The notes below the pieces were generated by a model. The model searched no databases and was not told the DNA's origin. It saw nothing but the letters and a program-made list of their open reading frames with translations. This document shows positions 49,390-58,329 of a DNA stretch of 64,000 bases, one piece after another. The DNA comes from Sinorhizobium mexicanum (lineage in GTDB: Bacteria > Pseudomonadota > Alphaproteobacteria > Rhizobiales > Rhizobiaceae): the NCBI RefSeq assembly GCF_013488225.1, contig NZ_CP041238.1:2877501-2941500 (forward strand), read 5' to 3'. How positions within the stretch are numbered: position 1 is the first letter of the stretch; the number at the start of each line of letters is the position of its first letter. The translations under genes were made by a program, and so were the position numbers.

Positions 49390-49452
49390 ATGACCAACTA
49401 TTCTCAGAACCGCAGCTTTTTGAACCACCGGATGTTCATCCGTGTTCGTTGA
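49390..49452 (+). CDS. Possible 20-residue peptide ORF
   Basis: ATG at 49390 to TGA at 49450-49452, 20 codons beginning MTNYSQNRSF and ending MFIRVR. A GGGAGGAGGAG site lies 6 bases before the ATG. The purine-rich site is the complement of the CU-rich segments of the candidate sRNA on the other strand. No known family; could be a spurious ORF. Confidence 0.3.
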   Translation: MTNYSQNRSFLNHRMFIRVR

Positions 49453-49683
49453 GCGCGCTTATAAACCATTATTCCGATAGAGATAGATGCGTTGCAGCAT
49501 GGGTGCCATGCATGTCACGCATATGTCCGCGGGATGGGCAAATGCTCTGGCTGACGGGCGCATATCCGCCACCCCATCCGCCTGTTCACGGCCGGATATC
49601 GCCTCTTTCCTCTGAAGCGCCCTTTCCGCTAACATGACGATCATCCCAGTCGCGGTTCTCCGCCAAATTGCCGGAAATAATCC

Positions 49684-51519
49684 ATGTTTCAGTCCTTCGA
49701 AGTCACCTCCACGCCTCAGTTCGGCAAGGAGCGCACCGCCGCTCTGCGCGCCGCTTTCTCGGCCCTCGGCATTGACGGCTTCCTCGTCCCGCGCGCCGAC
49801 GAATTCCAGGGCGAGTATGTGCCGGCTTCATCCGAGCGTCTTTCCTGGCTGACGGGCTTCACCGGCTCAGCCGGCGTCGCGCTTATCACGCAGCGTGAAG
49901 CGATCGTCTTCGTCGATGGACGTTACGTGACCCAACTCAAGGAGCAGGTCGACGGCAGCGTCTTCACAGGCGGCGACCTGATCGGCGAGCCGCCGCATGT
50001 CTGGCTGGAGGGCCATGCGCCCAAAGGGTTCCGACTCGGCATCGACCCGTGGCTGCATACCGGCGCCGAGGTCCTCAAGCTGCAGAAGGCGCTTGCGGCA
50101 ATCGGCGGTACCCTCGTCTTCCTCGACCATAACCCGCTCGACAAGATTTGGACCGGCAGGCCCGCCGCTCCCCTCGGCCGGGTGACGATCCAGCCGATCG
50201 AGCACGCCGGCCAACTGGCGAAGGACAAGATTGCCGCGATTGCCGCTGGCCTCGAAAAAGCGAAGGCCGCCGCCGTCGTCCTTACCGACCCCTCCTCGGT
50301 CGCATGGACCTTCAACATTCGCGGCAGCGACGTGCCCCACACGCCGCATCCGCTCGCCCGTGCGATCATCCCTGCAGACGGCCGCGCCGAGATCTTCCTC
50401 GACAAGCGCAAGACCGGCATCGAACAGGAAGCCTACCTGACCCAGCTTGCCGAGATCGCCGCGCCAGCAAGTTTCGAGGACCGGCTGGCGGCGCTGGCAG
50501 CGACCGGCGCCGCGATCATGATCGACCCCGACCTTGCGCCCTTCGCCATCGGCGAACTGATCCGCGCCAAGGGCGGCTCGGTCGTCGGCGCAGTCGATCC
50601 GACCCGCCTCCCCCGCGCCCGGAAGAACGACGCGGAGATCCAGGGTTCGCTCCGCGCGCATCTGCAGGATGGCGCCGCGATGGTGGAATTCCTCGCCTGG
50701 CTTGACCAGACCGAACCCGGCAGCGTGACCGAAATCGCCGCGACGGAAAGGCTGGAGGCCGTGCGCGCGACCGTCGGCGAGCGCATGCAGAATCCGCTGA
50801 AGGACATCTCCTTTGATACGATTGCAGGCGCCGGCTCGCACGCGGCGATCATGCACTACCGCGTGACAACGGATACGGACCGGACGATCGAGCCGGGAAC
50901 CATGTTCCTGATCGATTCCGGTGCGCAATACATCAACGGTACCACCGACATCACCCGCACGGTCGCGATCGGTGCCGTTCCGGAGGAGCAGAAGCGCTTC
51001 TTTACGCTGGTGCTGAAAGGCATGATCGCGATCAGCACGGCGCGCTTCCCCAAGGGTTCGCGCGGCGTCGATCTCGATCCGCTTGCCCGCATCGCGCTCT
51101 GGAAGGCGGGCGCCGACTATGCCCACGGCACCGGGCACGGCGTCGGTTCCTATCTTTCCGTGCACGAGGGGCCGCAGCGTATCGCCCGGCTCTCGACGCA
51201 GGAACTGCTGCCGGGCATGATCCTTTCCAACGAGCCCGGATACTATCGTCCGGGCGCCTTCGGCATCCGCATCGAGAATCTCGTCGTCATCCGCGAAGCC
51301 TCGGAGATCGAAGGCGGAGACCTGCCGATGCTCGGCTTCGACACGCTGACCTACTGCCCGATCGACCGGCGCCTCGTCCTGCCTTCGCTGTTGACCGACG
51401 AGGAGCTTGCCTGGCTGAACGCCTATCATGCGGAAACGCGTGACAAACTCATGCCGCTCATCGCGAGCGACGACACGCGCCGCTGGCTGGAGGCCGCCAC
51501 GGAAGCGGTCACACGCTAA
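49684..51519 (+). CDS. Aminopeptidase P family (M24B, Xaa-Pro peptidase)
   Basis: A 611-residue metallopeptidase that releases an N-terminal residue next to proline. It has the long, three-domain architecture of eukaryotic XPNPEP1-type enzymes: two creatinase-like N-terminal domains and a C-terminal pita-bread domain. The metal and proton-shuttle residues are present: FLIDSGAQYINGTTDITRTV (Asp), YAHGTGHGVGSYLSVHEGPQ (His) and NEPGYYRPGAFGIRIENLVVI (Glu). The ATG at 49684 starts MFQSFEVTSTPQFGKERTAALRAAF. A dispersed hairpin and a RIME-like element follow. Confidence 0.93.
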   Translation: MFQSFEVTSTPQFGKERTAALRAAFSALGIDGFLVPRADEFQGEYVPASSERLSWLTGFTGSAGVALITQREAIVFVDGRYVTQLKEQVDGSVFTGGDLIGEPPHVWLEGHAPKGFRLGIDPWLHTGAEVLKLQKALAAIGGTLVFLDHNPLDKIWTGRPAAPLGRVTIQPIEHAGQLAKDKIAAIAAGLEKAKAAAVVLTDPSSVAWTFNIRGSDVPHTPHPLARAIIPADGRAEIFLDKRKTGIEQEAYLTQLAEIAAPASFEDRLAALAATGAAIMIDPDLAPFAIGELIRAKGGSVVGAVDPTRLPRARKNDAEIQGSLRAHLQDGAAMVEFLAWLDQTEPGSVTEIAATERLEAVRATVGERMQNPLKDISFDTIAGAGSHAAIMHYRVTTDTDRTIEPGTMFLIDSGAQYINGTTDITRTVAIGAVPEEQKRFFTLVLKGMIAISTARFPKGSRGVDLDPLARIALWKAGADYAHGTGHGVGSYLSVHEGPQRIARLSTQELLPGMILSNEPGYYRPGAFGIRIENLVVIREASEIEGGDLPMLGFDTLTYCPIDRRLVLPSLLTDEELAWLNAYHAETRDKLMPLIASDDTRRWLEAATEAVTR

Positions 51520-51539
51520 AACTCGTGTCGCGTCAAACG

Positions 51540-51584
51540 GTTAGATCGCTTCATAAGTTTATTGGAACGGTGAAGCGATCTAAC
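51540..51584. repeat. Hairpin after the aminopeptidase gene
   Basis: GTTAGATCGCTTC (51540-51552) and GAAGCGATCTAAC (51572-51584) are a perfect 13-bp inverted repeat around 19 bases. It lacks a U-tract, so a mRNA-stabilising 3' end rather than a terminator is likely. Confidence 0.6.
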
Positions 51585-51626
51585 GAACAGCCCGTCGAAC
51601 CAAGAGCGTCTTTCCACACCACCGAC

Positions 51627-51733
51627 CTACAGCGCCGCGCGTCTTGTCAGCCGCGCAAAGGTCGCTGCAGCACTTTGAATTGCTGCATGTTTTTGTCCTT
51701 AAATCCGGCTTCGATTGAAGAAAACATGCAGCA
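51627..51733 (+). repeat. RIME-like element (copy G)
   Basis: CTACAGCGCCGCGCGTCTTG / CGCGCAAAGGTCGCTGCAG, CACTTTGAATTGCTGCATG, then CCTTAAATCCGGCTTCGATTGAAG as a slightly broken second palindrome, ending AACATGCAG. Confidence 0.85.
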
Positions 51734-52074
51734 GCGCGCGATCTCCGTCGCCGATGGAAGGGTGGGAGGGAGGCCCGGCGGCGTAGGTTGGGGGCTACAG
51801 GGGGGCGGCCGGGCCTCAGTTGGGAGGTACGTATCTCTACCAACGACAATGTTATATTTCCCGCGCTGCTCCGGTGTAACCCGGAAATTTTACGGGATTG
51901 CACGTTTGATTTGAAAATCGTCAGCCGGCTACTTAGGAGGCGCCGCGCTGTAGGCCTGAAAGTTGCCGCCGCGCCGCAATCCTATGGCGGCCGCCGTCCA
52001 GATTTCCGGCTCGCGGCGGATTGACCCGCTCCGGATTATGAACCGAAAGGTCGGGGCGACCCGGGCTCTTCCGT
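51734..52074. other. Intergenic stretch, no supported gene
   Basis: Only a fragment GGCGCCGCGCTGTAGG at about 51941-51956, like the end of a RIME-like palindrome, stands out. A plus-strand frame of 78 codons and others here lack ribosome binding sites and recognisable composition. Confidence 0.5.
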
Positions 52075-52314
52075 TCAGATTCCCAACATTTTCTTTGCTT
52101 CGCCGAGCGCTGCCTCAGAGCCGGCGTGATCGCCCGACTGGTGCAGTTGTTCGCCCTGCTGGCGCAACTGTTTGACCTTGGCCATGTCGGCTTCGGAAAG
52201 GGAGGCGTTGGGCAGAGCCGCGTCTATCGCCGCCATCATGGTGGGGCACTGGTTGGCAAAGGCAGTCACAGGTGCGAGCGCCAACAAGAGGGCAATCGAA
52301 ATCCTGATAATCAT
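52075..52314 (-). CDS. Small exported protein, unknown
   Basis: A 79-residue protein with a signal peptide (RISIALLLALAPVTAFA) and a helical mature part with one cysteine (NQCPTMMAAIDAALP...) and LSEADMAKVKQLRQQGEQLHQSGDHAGSEAALGEAKKMLG, which has the look of a TPR-like helix pair. GGAGG lies 8 bases before the ATG. Probably periplasmic; no family named. Confidence 0.75.
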   Translation of the reverse strand: MIIRISIALLLALAPVTAFANQCPTMMAAIDAALPNASLSEADMAKVKQLRQQGEQLHQSGDHAGSEAALGEAKKMLGI

Positions 52315-52444
52315 GAGGTCAATCCTCCAAGTCCGGAGGGCTGATGTGCCTCTCCGGCAACCAAGGGATGATAATCCAGTATTGGTTCAGCGCCAATGGC
52401 GGGCGCCCGACCCGTACCCGCCGGTAGCGGGAAGGACGAGAGAG

Positions 52445-52753
52445 CTACAGGATCACGTGCCGGATCACCATCACCGCGACCCAGCCGACAACGAGCATCC
52501 GGAGCGTCGAGAAACGCATGCCAATCGCGAAGGCGACGAGCATCGACACCGCGACGTCGAAGCCGCCATAGACGAAGGCCGGCGCAACCAGCGTCGTCAG
52601 GACTGCCGCCGGGACGGCGTTCAGCGCCGCTTCGAGCCGCGGCGGAATGCGCTTCAGCTGCGTGATCAGCACATAGCCGCCGAACCGAGTCGCGAAAGTG
52701 GCGAGTGCGGCGGCGACGATCAGGTAGATGAGGTTGAGGTGCTGTGCATCCAC
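52445..52753 (-). CDS. azlD: AzlD-type branched-chain amino acid exporter subunit
   Basis: A 102-residue, four-span membrane protein of the AzlD family: LIYLIVAAALATFATRFGGYVL, RLEAALNAVPAAVLTTLVAPAFVYGG and FSTLRMLVVGWVAVMVIRHVIL. It is the small partner of AzlC. The start is 3 bp past the azlC stop, so the two are one operon. Confidence 0.88.
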   Translation of the reverse strand: MDAQHLNLIYLIVAAALATFATRFGGYVLITQLKRIPPRLEAALNAVPAAVLTTLVAPAFVYGGFDVAVSMLVAFAIGMRFSTLRMLVVGWVAVMVIRHVIL

Positions 52754-52756
52754 GGC

Positions 52757-53476
52757 TCAGGCCTCCTTTTCCACGGTCGCCGACTCTCGCCGCAGGCGAT
52801 GCTCCGGCGGCAGGACGGCCGCGAGCAGGATGCCGGCAAGCGCACCGATGCTGACATGCCACGGCGAGCCGACGAAATGCATGGCAGCAACGGAGGCGAC
52901 GGCGCTGGTCGCGACCACGGGAAGGAAGCGATCGCGCTTGCGGAAGCCGAGCACGAGGCCGAGGAAATAGATTGGCAGCAGGACATCGAGGCCGATCGAC
53001 TTCGGATCGCCGATCAATTGACCGAAGATAGCCCCCACCAACGTATTGATGATCCAGGGTACGTAGATCACCAGCCCGAAGCCGAGGTACCACGCGAATG
53101 TAACGGGCAATCCACGCTCGCCGCGCTGCTCCGTCTCGGCATATTGCGGATCCACGAGCAAGAAGAAAGCGAGAAGCTTCTGCCCGAAACTGAAATGGGA
53201 GATGTACTTGGCGATCGAGGCAGAATAGAGCACGTGGCGGAAATTGACCGCGAAGACCGAGAGCACGACCAGCCAGGGCTGGACGTTGTTGCCGAAGAGT
53301 TCGATACCCACCATCTGGCTGGCGCCGGCATAGACGGTGGCGCTCATGAACACCGCGTCGGCGATCGTAAAGCCGTTGTCGACTGCCAGCGCCCCGAACA
53401 GCGCGCCGAAAGGCGAAGCCGCCAGCATGATGGGAAAGCCGCTCCGCAGCCCCGCTCGGAAATCGTCTCTGTTCAT
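52757..53476 (-). CDS. azlC: AzlC-type branched-chain amino acid exporter
   Basis: A 239-residue AzlC/LIV-E family permease. DDFRAGLRSGFPIMLAASPFGALFGALAVDNGFTIADAVFMSATVYAGASQMVGIELFG is the family signature. About six membrane segments. Together with AzlD it exports branched-chain or related amino acids; the substrate here is untested. The ATG at 53476 is the first in frame with the signature. It is the first gene of the pair on the minus strand; no adjacent regulator. Confidence 0.9.
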   Translation of the reverse strand: MNRDDFRAGLRSGFPIMLAASPFGALFGALAVDNGFTIADAVFMSATVYAGASQMVGIELFGNNVQPWLVVLSVFAVNFRHVLYSASIAKYISHFSFGQKLLAFFLLVDPQYAETEQRGERGLPVTFAWYLGFGLVIYVPWIINTLVGAIFGQLIGDPKSIGLDVLLPIYFLGLVLGFRKRDRFLPVVATSAVASVAAMHFVGSPWHVSIGALAGILLAAVLPPEHRLRRESATVEKEA

Positions 53477-53604
53477 GAACTTCTCCCGCCGAAACCGGAG
53501 GCATGTCCGCGAACCGGCATGGGGGGACAGATAGGCGCTGCCGCACGCGGCGACAATTCAATTGCGCTGATACAGTGATTGAATTTTCTGATGTTTGGCG
53601 TGCT

Positions 53605-53711
53605 ACTGCATGTCTTCTTAAATCGACCTCGATTTAAGAACAAAGGCATGTAGCAATTCAAAGTGCTACAGCGTCCTTTGCGCGCCTGATAAGACGCGCG
53701 GCGCTGTAGGG
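53605..53711 (-). repeat. RIME-like element (copy H)
   Basis: Minus orientation: CTGCATGTCTTCTTAAATCG / CGATTTAAGAACAAAGGCATG, then AGCAATTCAAAGTGCTACAG and GCGTCCTTTGCGCGCCTG / GACGCGCGGCGCTGTAG. Confidence 0.87.
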
Positions 53712-53784
53712 ACTGACCGAATCCGCGCGGCGCCGACGGCGCCGCTGGATCGCAAAGACCAAACGGAGCGGAGGCCCGTGCCCC

Positions 53785-53889
53785 TTACAGCGCCGTGCGT
53801 CCATCAGGACGCACAAAGGACGCTGTAAGTCTTTGAATCTACGCATCGTGCCTTCCGAAAATCGATTCCGATTTTCGGGCCGATGCGCT
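53785..53889 (+). repeat. RIME-like element (copy I), inverted to copy H
   Basis: Plus orientation: TTACAGCGCCGTGCGTCC / GGACGCACAAAGGACGCTGTAA, then GTCTTTGAATCTACGCATCG, then a second palindrome CCGAAAATCG / CGATTTTCGG. It is 75 bp from copy H, in the opposite orientation, and touches the panB stop (53888). Confidence 0.8.
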
Positions 53890-54709
53890 AGCGCTTCAAC
53901 TGGAACGTATGCTCGATAGCCGGGAAAGTCCGTGCCTTCACCTCATTGGCATATTCCTCGACGGCCTTCGAGATTGCCGGGGCGAGTTCGGCGAAGTGCT
54001 TGACGAAGCGCGGCTTGAAATCGTTGAAAATGCCAAGCATGTCGTCAGAGACGAGAATCTGGCCGTCGCAGGCGGGCGACGCGCCAATGCCGATCGTCGG
54101 CGAACGCAGGGTAGCGGTAATCTCGCGCGCGACCGGTTCGATCGTACCTTCGACGACGATCGCGAAAGCGCCGGCGTCATCGATCGCCTTGGCGTCACGG
54201 CGGATCTTCGCCACTTCCTTTTCGTTGCGGCCGACCGAGCGGTAGCCGCCGGTGGTGTTGACGAGTTGCGGCATCAGGCCGACATGGCCGAGCACCGGAA
54301 TGCCACGGCTGACGAGAAAATCGACGGTCTCGGCCATTTCCGCCCCACCCTCCAGCTTCACCGCGCTGCAGCCGGTTTCCTTCAGGATGCGCGCGGCGCT
54401 GCGGAAGGCCTGTTCCTTCGATTCCTGATAGGAGCCGAAGGGAAGATCGACGACGACGCAGGAGCGTTCAGAGCCGCGCATCACCGCCTGGCCATGCGCG
54501 ATCATCATGTCGAGCGTGACGCCGACCGTGGTGTCGAGGCCGTAGAGCACCATGCCCAGCGAATCGCCGACGAGCAGGAAATCGACATGGGGATCGAGCA
54601 GGCGCGCGATCGGCGTCGTATAGGCAGTGAGGCTGACGATCGGGCGTTCGCCCTTCAGGGCTTCGATACTGGCGGGGCTGAGCCGCCGCTTCGCGGTGTG
54701 TACGCTCAT
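53888..54709 (-). CDS. panB: 3-methyl-2-oxobutanoate hydroxymethyltransferase
   Basis: PanB makes ketopantoate from 2-oxoisovalerate, the first step of the pantothenate branch. A 273-residue protein with [39 protein letters not shown] near the N-terminus, and the metal- and substrate-binding segments AVKLEGG and [17 protein letters not shown] [21 protein letters not shown]. It starts 2 bp after the panC stop, forming a panC-panB operon. Confidence 0.96.
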   Translation of the reverse strand: MSVHTAKRRLSPASIEALKGERPIVSLTAYTTPIARLLDPHVDFLLVGDSLGMVLYGLDTTVGVTLDMMIAHGQAVMRGSERSCVVVDLPFGSYQESKEQAFRSAARILKETGCSAVKLEGGAEMAETVDFLVSRGIPVLGHVGLMPQLVNTTGGYRSVGRNEKEVAKIRRDAKAIDDAGAFAIVVEGTIEPVAREITATLRSPTIGIGASPACDGQILVSDDMLGIFNDFKPRFVKHFAELAPAISKAVEEYANEVKARTFPAIEHTFQLKR

Positions 54710-54711
54710 TC

Positions 54712-55587
54712 TCAGGCTACCTTTGCAAAATGGGCAGATTTCGGTGCGATAACACGGTTATCGAGCAGCTTCGTGCTGCCGAAGCGAACGAAAAGCAACA
54801 GCAGAACCGGCTTCTCGCCGACTTCGAGGATCGGCTCCAGCGTTTCCGGATCACGCAGCGCAACGACCTCCGGCCGAGCCAGCGGTTCTGCCGACAGGAA
54901 GTCGATGACGCCCCTCTCGACCGCGCCAGGTTCGGTAAGGCCGCCAGCGATCAACCGTTCGGCCTCGTCCAGCGCCTTCGGCACGATCGCCGCGGCGCGG
55001 CGCTCGTCGGAGGTGAGATAGACGTTGCGCGATGAACAGGCGAGGCCGTCGGCCTCGCGCACCGTCGACACGCCGATCACCGAGACGGGCTGCGCCAGAT
55101 CCTCGACCATGCGGCGGATGATCTGCAGTTGCTGGAAATCCTTCTCGCCGAAATAGGCACGGTCCGGCTGGACGATGTTGAAGAGCTTGGTGACGACCGT
55201 CGCGACGCCAGCAAAATGGCCGGGCCGGACCGAACCCTCGAGCTCAGAGCCGAGCTTCGGCACGTCGACCACGGTTTCCATCGGACGCGGATACATGTCG
55301 GAAACGCCGGGCGCGAAGAGAAAATCGACGCCGCCCTCGGCAAGCATCGCCTGGTCGCGGGCAAGATCACGCGGATATTTGGCAAGGTCTTCGTTCGGCC
55401 CGAACTGCAGGGGATTAACGAAGATGCTGGCAACGACCACGTCGTTCTCGCTGCGCGCGCGGCGCACCAGTTCCATGTGGCCGACATGAAGATAGCCCAT
55501 GGTGGGGACCAGACCGATGCCCTTTCCCGCTCGCCGATGCTCGGCGAGAGCCGCGCGCAGTTCGGCGATGGTGGTGATCGTTTTCAT
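54712..55587 (-). CDS. panC: Pantothenate synthetase
   Basis: PanC joins pantoate and beta-alanine. A 291-residue enzyme with the nucleotidyltransferase motif [18 protein letters not shown] (the HxGH region), [22 protein letters not shown] and [19 protein letters not shown] take the ATG at 55587 ([14 protein letters not shown]) with GGAGG about 9 bases upstream; a longer frame to 55833 has no similarity. It forms an operon with panB. Confidence 0.95.
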   Translation of the reverse strand: MKTITTIAELRAALAEHRRAGKGIGLVPTMGYLHVGHMELVRRARSENDVVVASIFVNPLQFGPNEDLAKYPRDLARDQAMLAEGGVDFLFAPGVSDMYPRPMETVVDVPKLGSELEGSVRPGHFAGVATVVTKLFNIVQPDRAYFGEKDFQQLQIIRRMVEDLAQPVSVIGVSTVREADGLACSSRNVYLTSDERRAAAIVPKALDEAERLIAGGLTEPGAVERGVIDFLSAEPLARPEVVALRDPETLEPILEVGEKPVLLLLFVRFGSTKLLDNRVIAPKSAHFAKVA

Positions 55588-55792
55588 CTCGGACCCTCCA
55601 ATCCGCCGGGGCACCGGCACGGCGCGCCCGGTTTCGCTGATATGGCCCATGGCGAGCCCCGCGAAAAGGCAATTGCACAAATTTTGGCTGCACAGCTCTA
55701 TCTTGTGCAGCGCAAAAAGACAAATGGAAATGGTGCATGAGACGGGGGGCGCCGCGTTCAAGAAGCAGTCCGGATCGCCGGCCTGCCTGATG

Positions 55793-56392
55793 TTAATCAA
55801 ACTTGACGAGATTGAGCGCAGGCAGCGGACCACCGGGAAACTGGGCGAGCTTTCCGCCGACCGAGAGCGGGCCGAGATCGATGCCGAAGAAGCCGAGCCG
55901 GTCGATCAGGCCACCGACCTCCGCCTTGGCAGCTGCGTCATCACCGGAGAAGAAGAGCACGCGGCGGCCACCTTCTGCCTTCGGATCGCCGGAGACGAGG
56001 TGCGGCTGCAGATGGTTGAAGGCTTTGACGACGCGTGCGCCGGGGACGAGGTCGGTGAAAATCTCGCTTGAAAGCCGCCCGCCGAGTTCGGCGGGCTTGA
56101 AGAGCGGCGCCTCGATCGGGTTGTTCGCGTCGATGACGACCCGGCCCTCCCAATCCGGCAGACCGGAAAGCGCCTTGGGCAGCTTCGACCAATTGACGGC
56201 GACAAACACGAGATCGGCGCTTGCGGCCTCTTCGCGCGTCCCGGCGGTGATGTAGGGAGTGAGTTCGCCGACAAGCTCTTTTAGGCTCTCCGGCCCGCGG
56301 CTGTTGGAAATGACGGCCGGGATCCCCGCCCGGGCGAGGGCCCGGGCAAAGGCCGATCCGATGTTGCCGGATCCGATAATACCGATGGACAT
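55793..56392 (-). CDS. NADP-dependent oxidoreductase (F420-dependent-like)
   Basis: A 199-residue protein with an N-terminal dinucleotide fold ([36 protein letters not shown], GxGxxG) of the F420-dependent NADP reductase type (PF03807). Conserved [36 protein letters not shown] appears in the family. The short C-terminal region is typical of single-domain members, which usually use NADPH. It follows the SDR gene by 36 bp on the same strand. Substrate unknown. Confidence 0.85.
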   Translation of the reverse strand: MSIGIIGSGNIGSAFARALARAGIPAVISNSRGPESLKELVGELTPYITAGTREEAASADLVFVAVNWSKLPKALSGLPDWEGRVVIDANNPIEAPLFKPAELGGRLSSEIFTDLVPGARVVKAFNHLQPHLVSGDPKAEGGRRVLFFSGDDAAAKAEVGGLIDRLGFFGIDLGPLSVGGKLAQFPGGPLPALNLVKFD

Positions 56393-56428
56393 GGCGGTTT
56401 CCTTTCGATGTTGCGAGTCGCTGCGACC

Positions 56429-57175
56429 TCAGGCCGTGAAGCCGCCGTCGGCGACGATGTCGGCGCCAGTAACGAAGGCGGCTTCGGGGCTCGACAGGTA
56501 GGCGACGACGCTCGCGATCTCCTCCGGCTTGCCATAACGGCCGATCGCCATGCCCGGGCCGACGATCTTGGAGACCGGCCCGCCATCAGGGTTCATGTCG
56601 GTGTCCGTCGGACCGGGATGCACCGTGTTGACGGTAATGCCACGCGGCCCCAGATCGCGCACAAGACTGCGGTTGAAGCCGGCGACCGCACCCTTGGTCA
56701 ACGTGTAAAGCGAGGCGGTCGGAAATGCGGCGTAGCGCACCATCGAGCTGCCGATGTGGATAACGCGCCCGCCCGCCTTCATGTTGCGTACCGCCTCCTG
56801 CGTGGCAACGAAGACGCCGGTGACATTGACCGCGATCATTCGATTGTAGTCCGCCTCGGTGATCTCGTCGATCGGACCGCCGAGCGCGATGCCGGCATTG
56901 TTGACGAGGATGTCGATGCCACCGAACGTCTTGACCGTTTCGACGACGGCGGCGCGCACCGCCGCAGCGTCACCGGCATCGGCCCTGATGGCAACGGCGC
57001 GGCCACCCTCGGCCTTGATCGCGGCAACCACGGCGGCGGCCTTCTCGGGCGAGCCGTGATAGGTGATGGCGACGGCGGCACCGTCGGTTGCAAGGCGCTT
57101 GGCGATAGCAGCGCCGATCGAGCGGGACCCGCCGGTGACGAGGGCGACTTTTCCCTGAAGGTTCTGGCTGGACAT
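56429..57175 (-). CDS. Short-chain dehydrogenase/reductase
   Basis: A 248-residue classical SDR: VALVTGGSRSIGAAIAKRLATDG (TGxxxGxG-type nucleotide site), NNAGI, the active-site S-Y-x3-K in SSMVRYAAFPTASLYTLTKGAV, and a C-terminal VTGADIVADGGFTA. The start at 57175 has GGAGTG about 7 bases upstream. Divergent from the LysR gene at 57281; 105 bp between them. Probably regulated by that LysR protein. Substrate unknown. Confidence 0.92.
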   Translation of the reverse strand: MSSQNLQGKVALVTGGSRSIGAAIAKRLATDGAAVAITYHGSPEKAAAVVAAIKAEGGRAVAIRADAGDAAAVRAAVVETVKTFGGIDILVNNAGIALGGPIDEITEADYNRMIAVNVTGVFVATQEAVRNMKAGGRVIHIGSSMVRYAAFPTASLYTLTKGAVAGFNRSLVRDLGPRGITVNTVHPGPTDTDMNPDGGPVSKIVGPGMAIGRYGKPEEIASVVAYLSSPEAAFVTGADIVADGGFTA

Positions 57176-57280
57176 TGTCTTCACTCCATTGAGGTTTCGA
57201 TGGAGTGGATATTGCCATTTCATTCCGCTAAGATTAGTCAGAAATCGCTTTCATCATTTTCAACGATTACTTGAGATTTC

Positions 57281-58210
57281 ATGGAAACGCTGGCCAATCT
57301 CGAATCCTTCGTCCGTAGCGCCGAACAAGGGGGCTTTTCCGGTGCCGCCCGGCGACTCGGTCTGACGCCGGCGGCCATAAGCCGCAATGTCGCGATGCTC
57401 GAGAGAAACCTCGGCATTCGCCTTTTCCATCGCTCAACCCGCAAGCTGACCCTGACGGAGGACGGTGAACGCTTCCTGACGGCAATCCGCGATAATCTCG
57501 AAGGACTGCAGGCTGCAATCGCCGAGGCGGGCGGCGAACGGCGGGAACCTGCGGGCGTGCTCAAGGTCAGCCTTAGCCCGACCTTTGGCACTGACCACAT
57601 ACTGCCGCTTCTGCCGGATTTTTTGAAGAGTTACCCGGGGATCCAGATCGACTGGCAGTTCGACAACCGGCAGGTCGATCTGGTCGCCGAGGGTTTCGAC
57701 GCGGCAATCGGCGGCGGCTTCGAGCTCTCGCCCGGTATCGTCTCGCGCGTGCTGGCGCCCGCCCATATCATCGCCGTCGCCTCACCCGCTTATGTGGCCG
57801 GCCGAACCCTGCCGCTCGATCCCGCCGGCCTCGGCGAGCTTGACGGCATCGTCATGCGCTCGGACCGCACCGGCCGCATCCGTCAGTGGATGATGCGTAA
57901 CGCCGCGGGCGAGGAGATGGCGGCAGCGCCGAAGGAGACGATCGTCGTCAATGATCCGGCCGCCATGTGCCGCGCCGCCCTTCTCGGTCTCGGCGTGACT
58001 TTGATCGCGGTACCGGACGTGTTGCCCCATCTGGAATCCGGCGCGCTTATCCGGCTCGTTCCCAAGTGGTACGCCGATGCCGGCCCGATATCGGTCTATT
58101 ACGCTAGCCGCACGCTGCTGCCCGCAAAGACGCGCGTCTTCATCGATTTTGTCGCCGATCACTTCAAACGGCAGCGACTCGCAGAGCGTTTTGCCGGAAG
58201 CCTCGGCTGA
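57281..58210 (+). CDS. LysR-family transcriptional regulator
   Basis: A 309-residue LysR-type protein. The wHTH METLANLESFVRSAEQGGFSGAARRLGLTPAAISRNVAMLERNLGIRLFHRSTRKLTLTEDGERF is complete, and the C-terminal ligand domain includes LKVSLSPTFGTDHILPLLPDFLKSYPGIQIDW, of the CrgA-like group. It is divergent from the SDR and NADP oxidoreductase genes, which are its probable targets. The ATG at 57281 has no classic Shine-Dalgarno. Confidence 0.9.
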   Translation: METLANLESFVRSAEQGGFSGAARRLGLTPAAISRNVAMLERNLGIRLFHRSTRKLTLTEDGERFLTAIRDNLEGLQAAIAEAGGERREPAGVLKVSLSPTFGTDHILPLLPDFLKSYPGIQIDWQFDNRQVDLVAEGFDAAIGGGFELSPGIVSRVLAPAHIIAVASPAYVAGRTLPLDPAGLGELDGIVMRSDRTGRIRQWMMRNAAGEEMAAAPKETIVVNDPAAMCRAALLGLGVTLIAVPDVLPHLESGALIRLVPKWYADAGPISVYYASRTLLPAKTRVFIDFVADHFKRQRLAERFAGSLG

Positions 58211-58329
58211 ACTGCGGTTGAAAGCCGCCACGCGAGCACCAGTTAAAATTCGTCTCCGCCTGTCGGCTGAGGAAGCCGCGGGGCGTCCTTGTCACGTTAG
58301 AGGCAAACATCCTTCACGAGGAAAATCCC

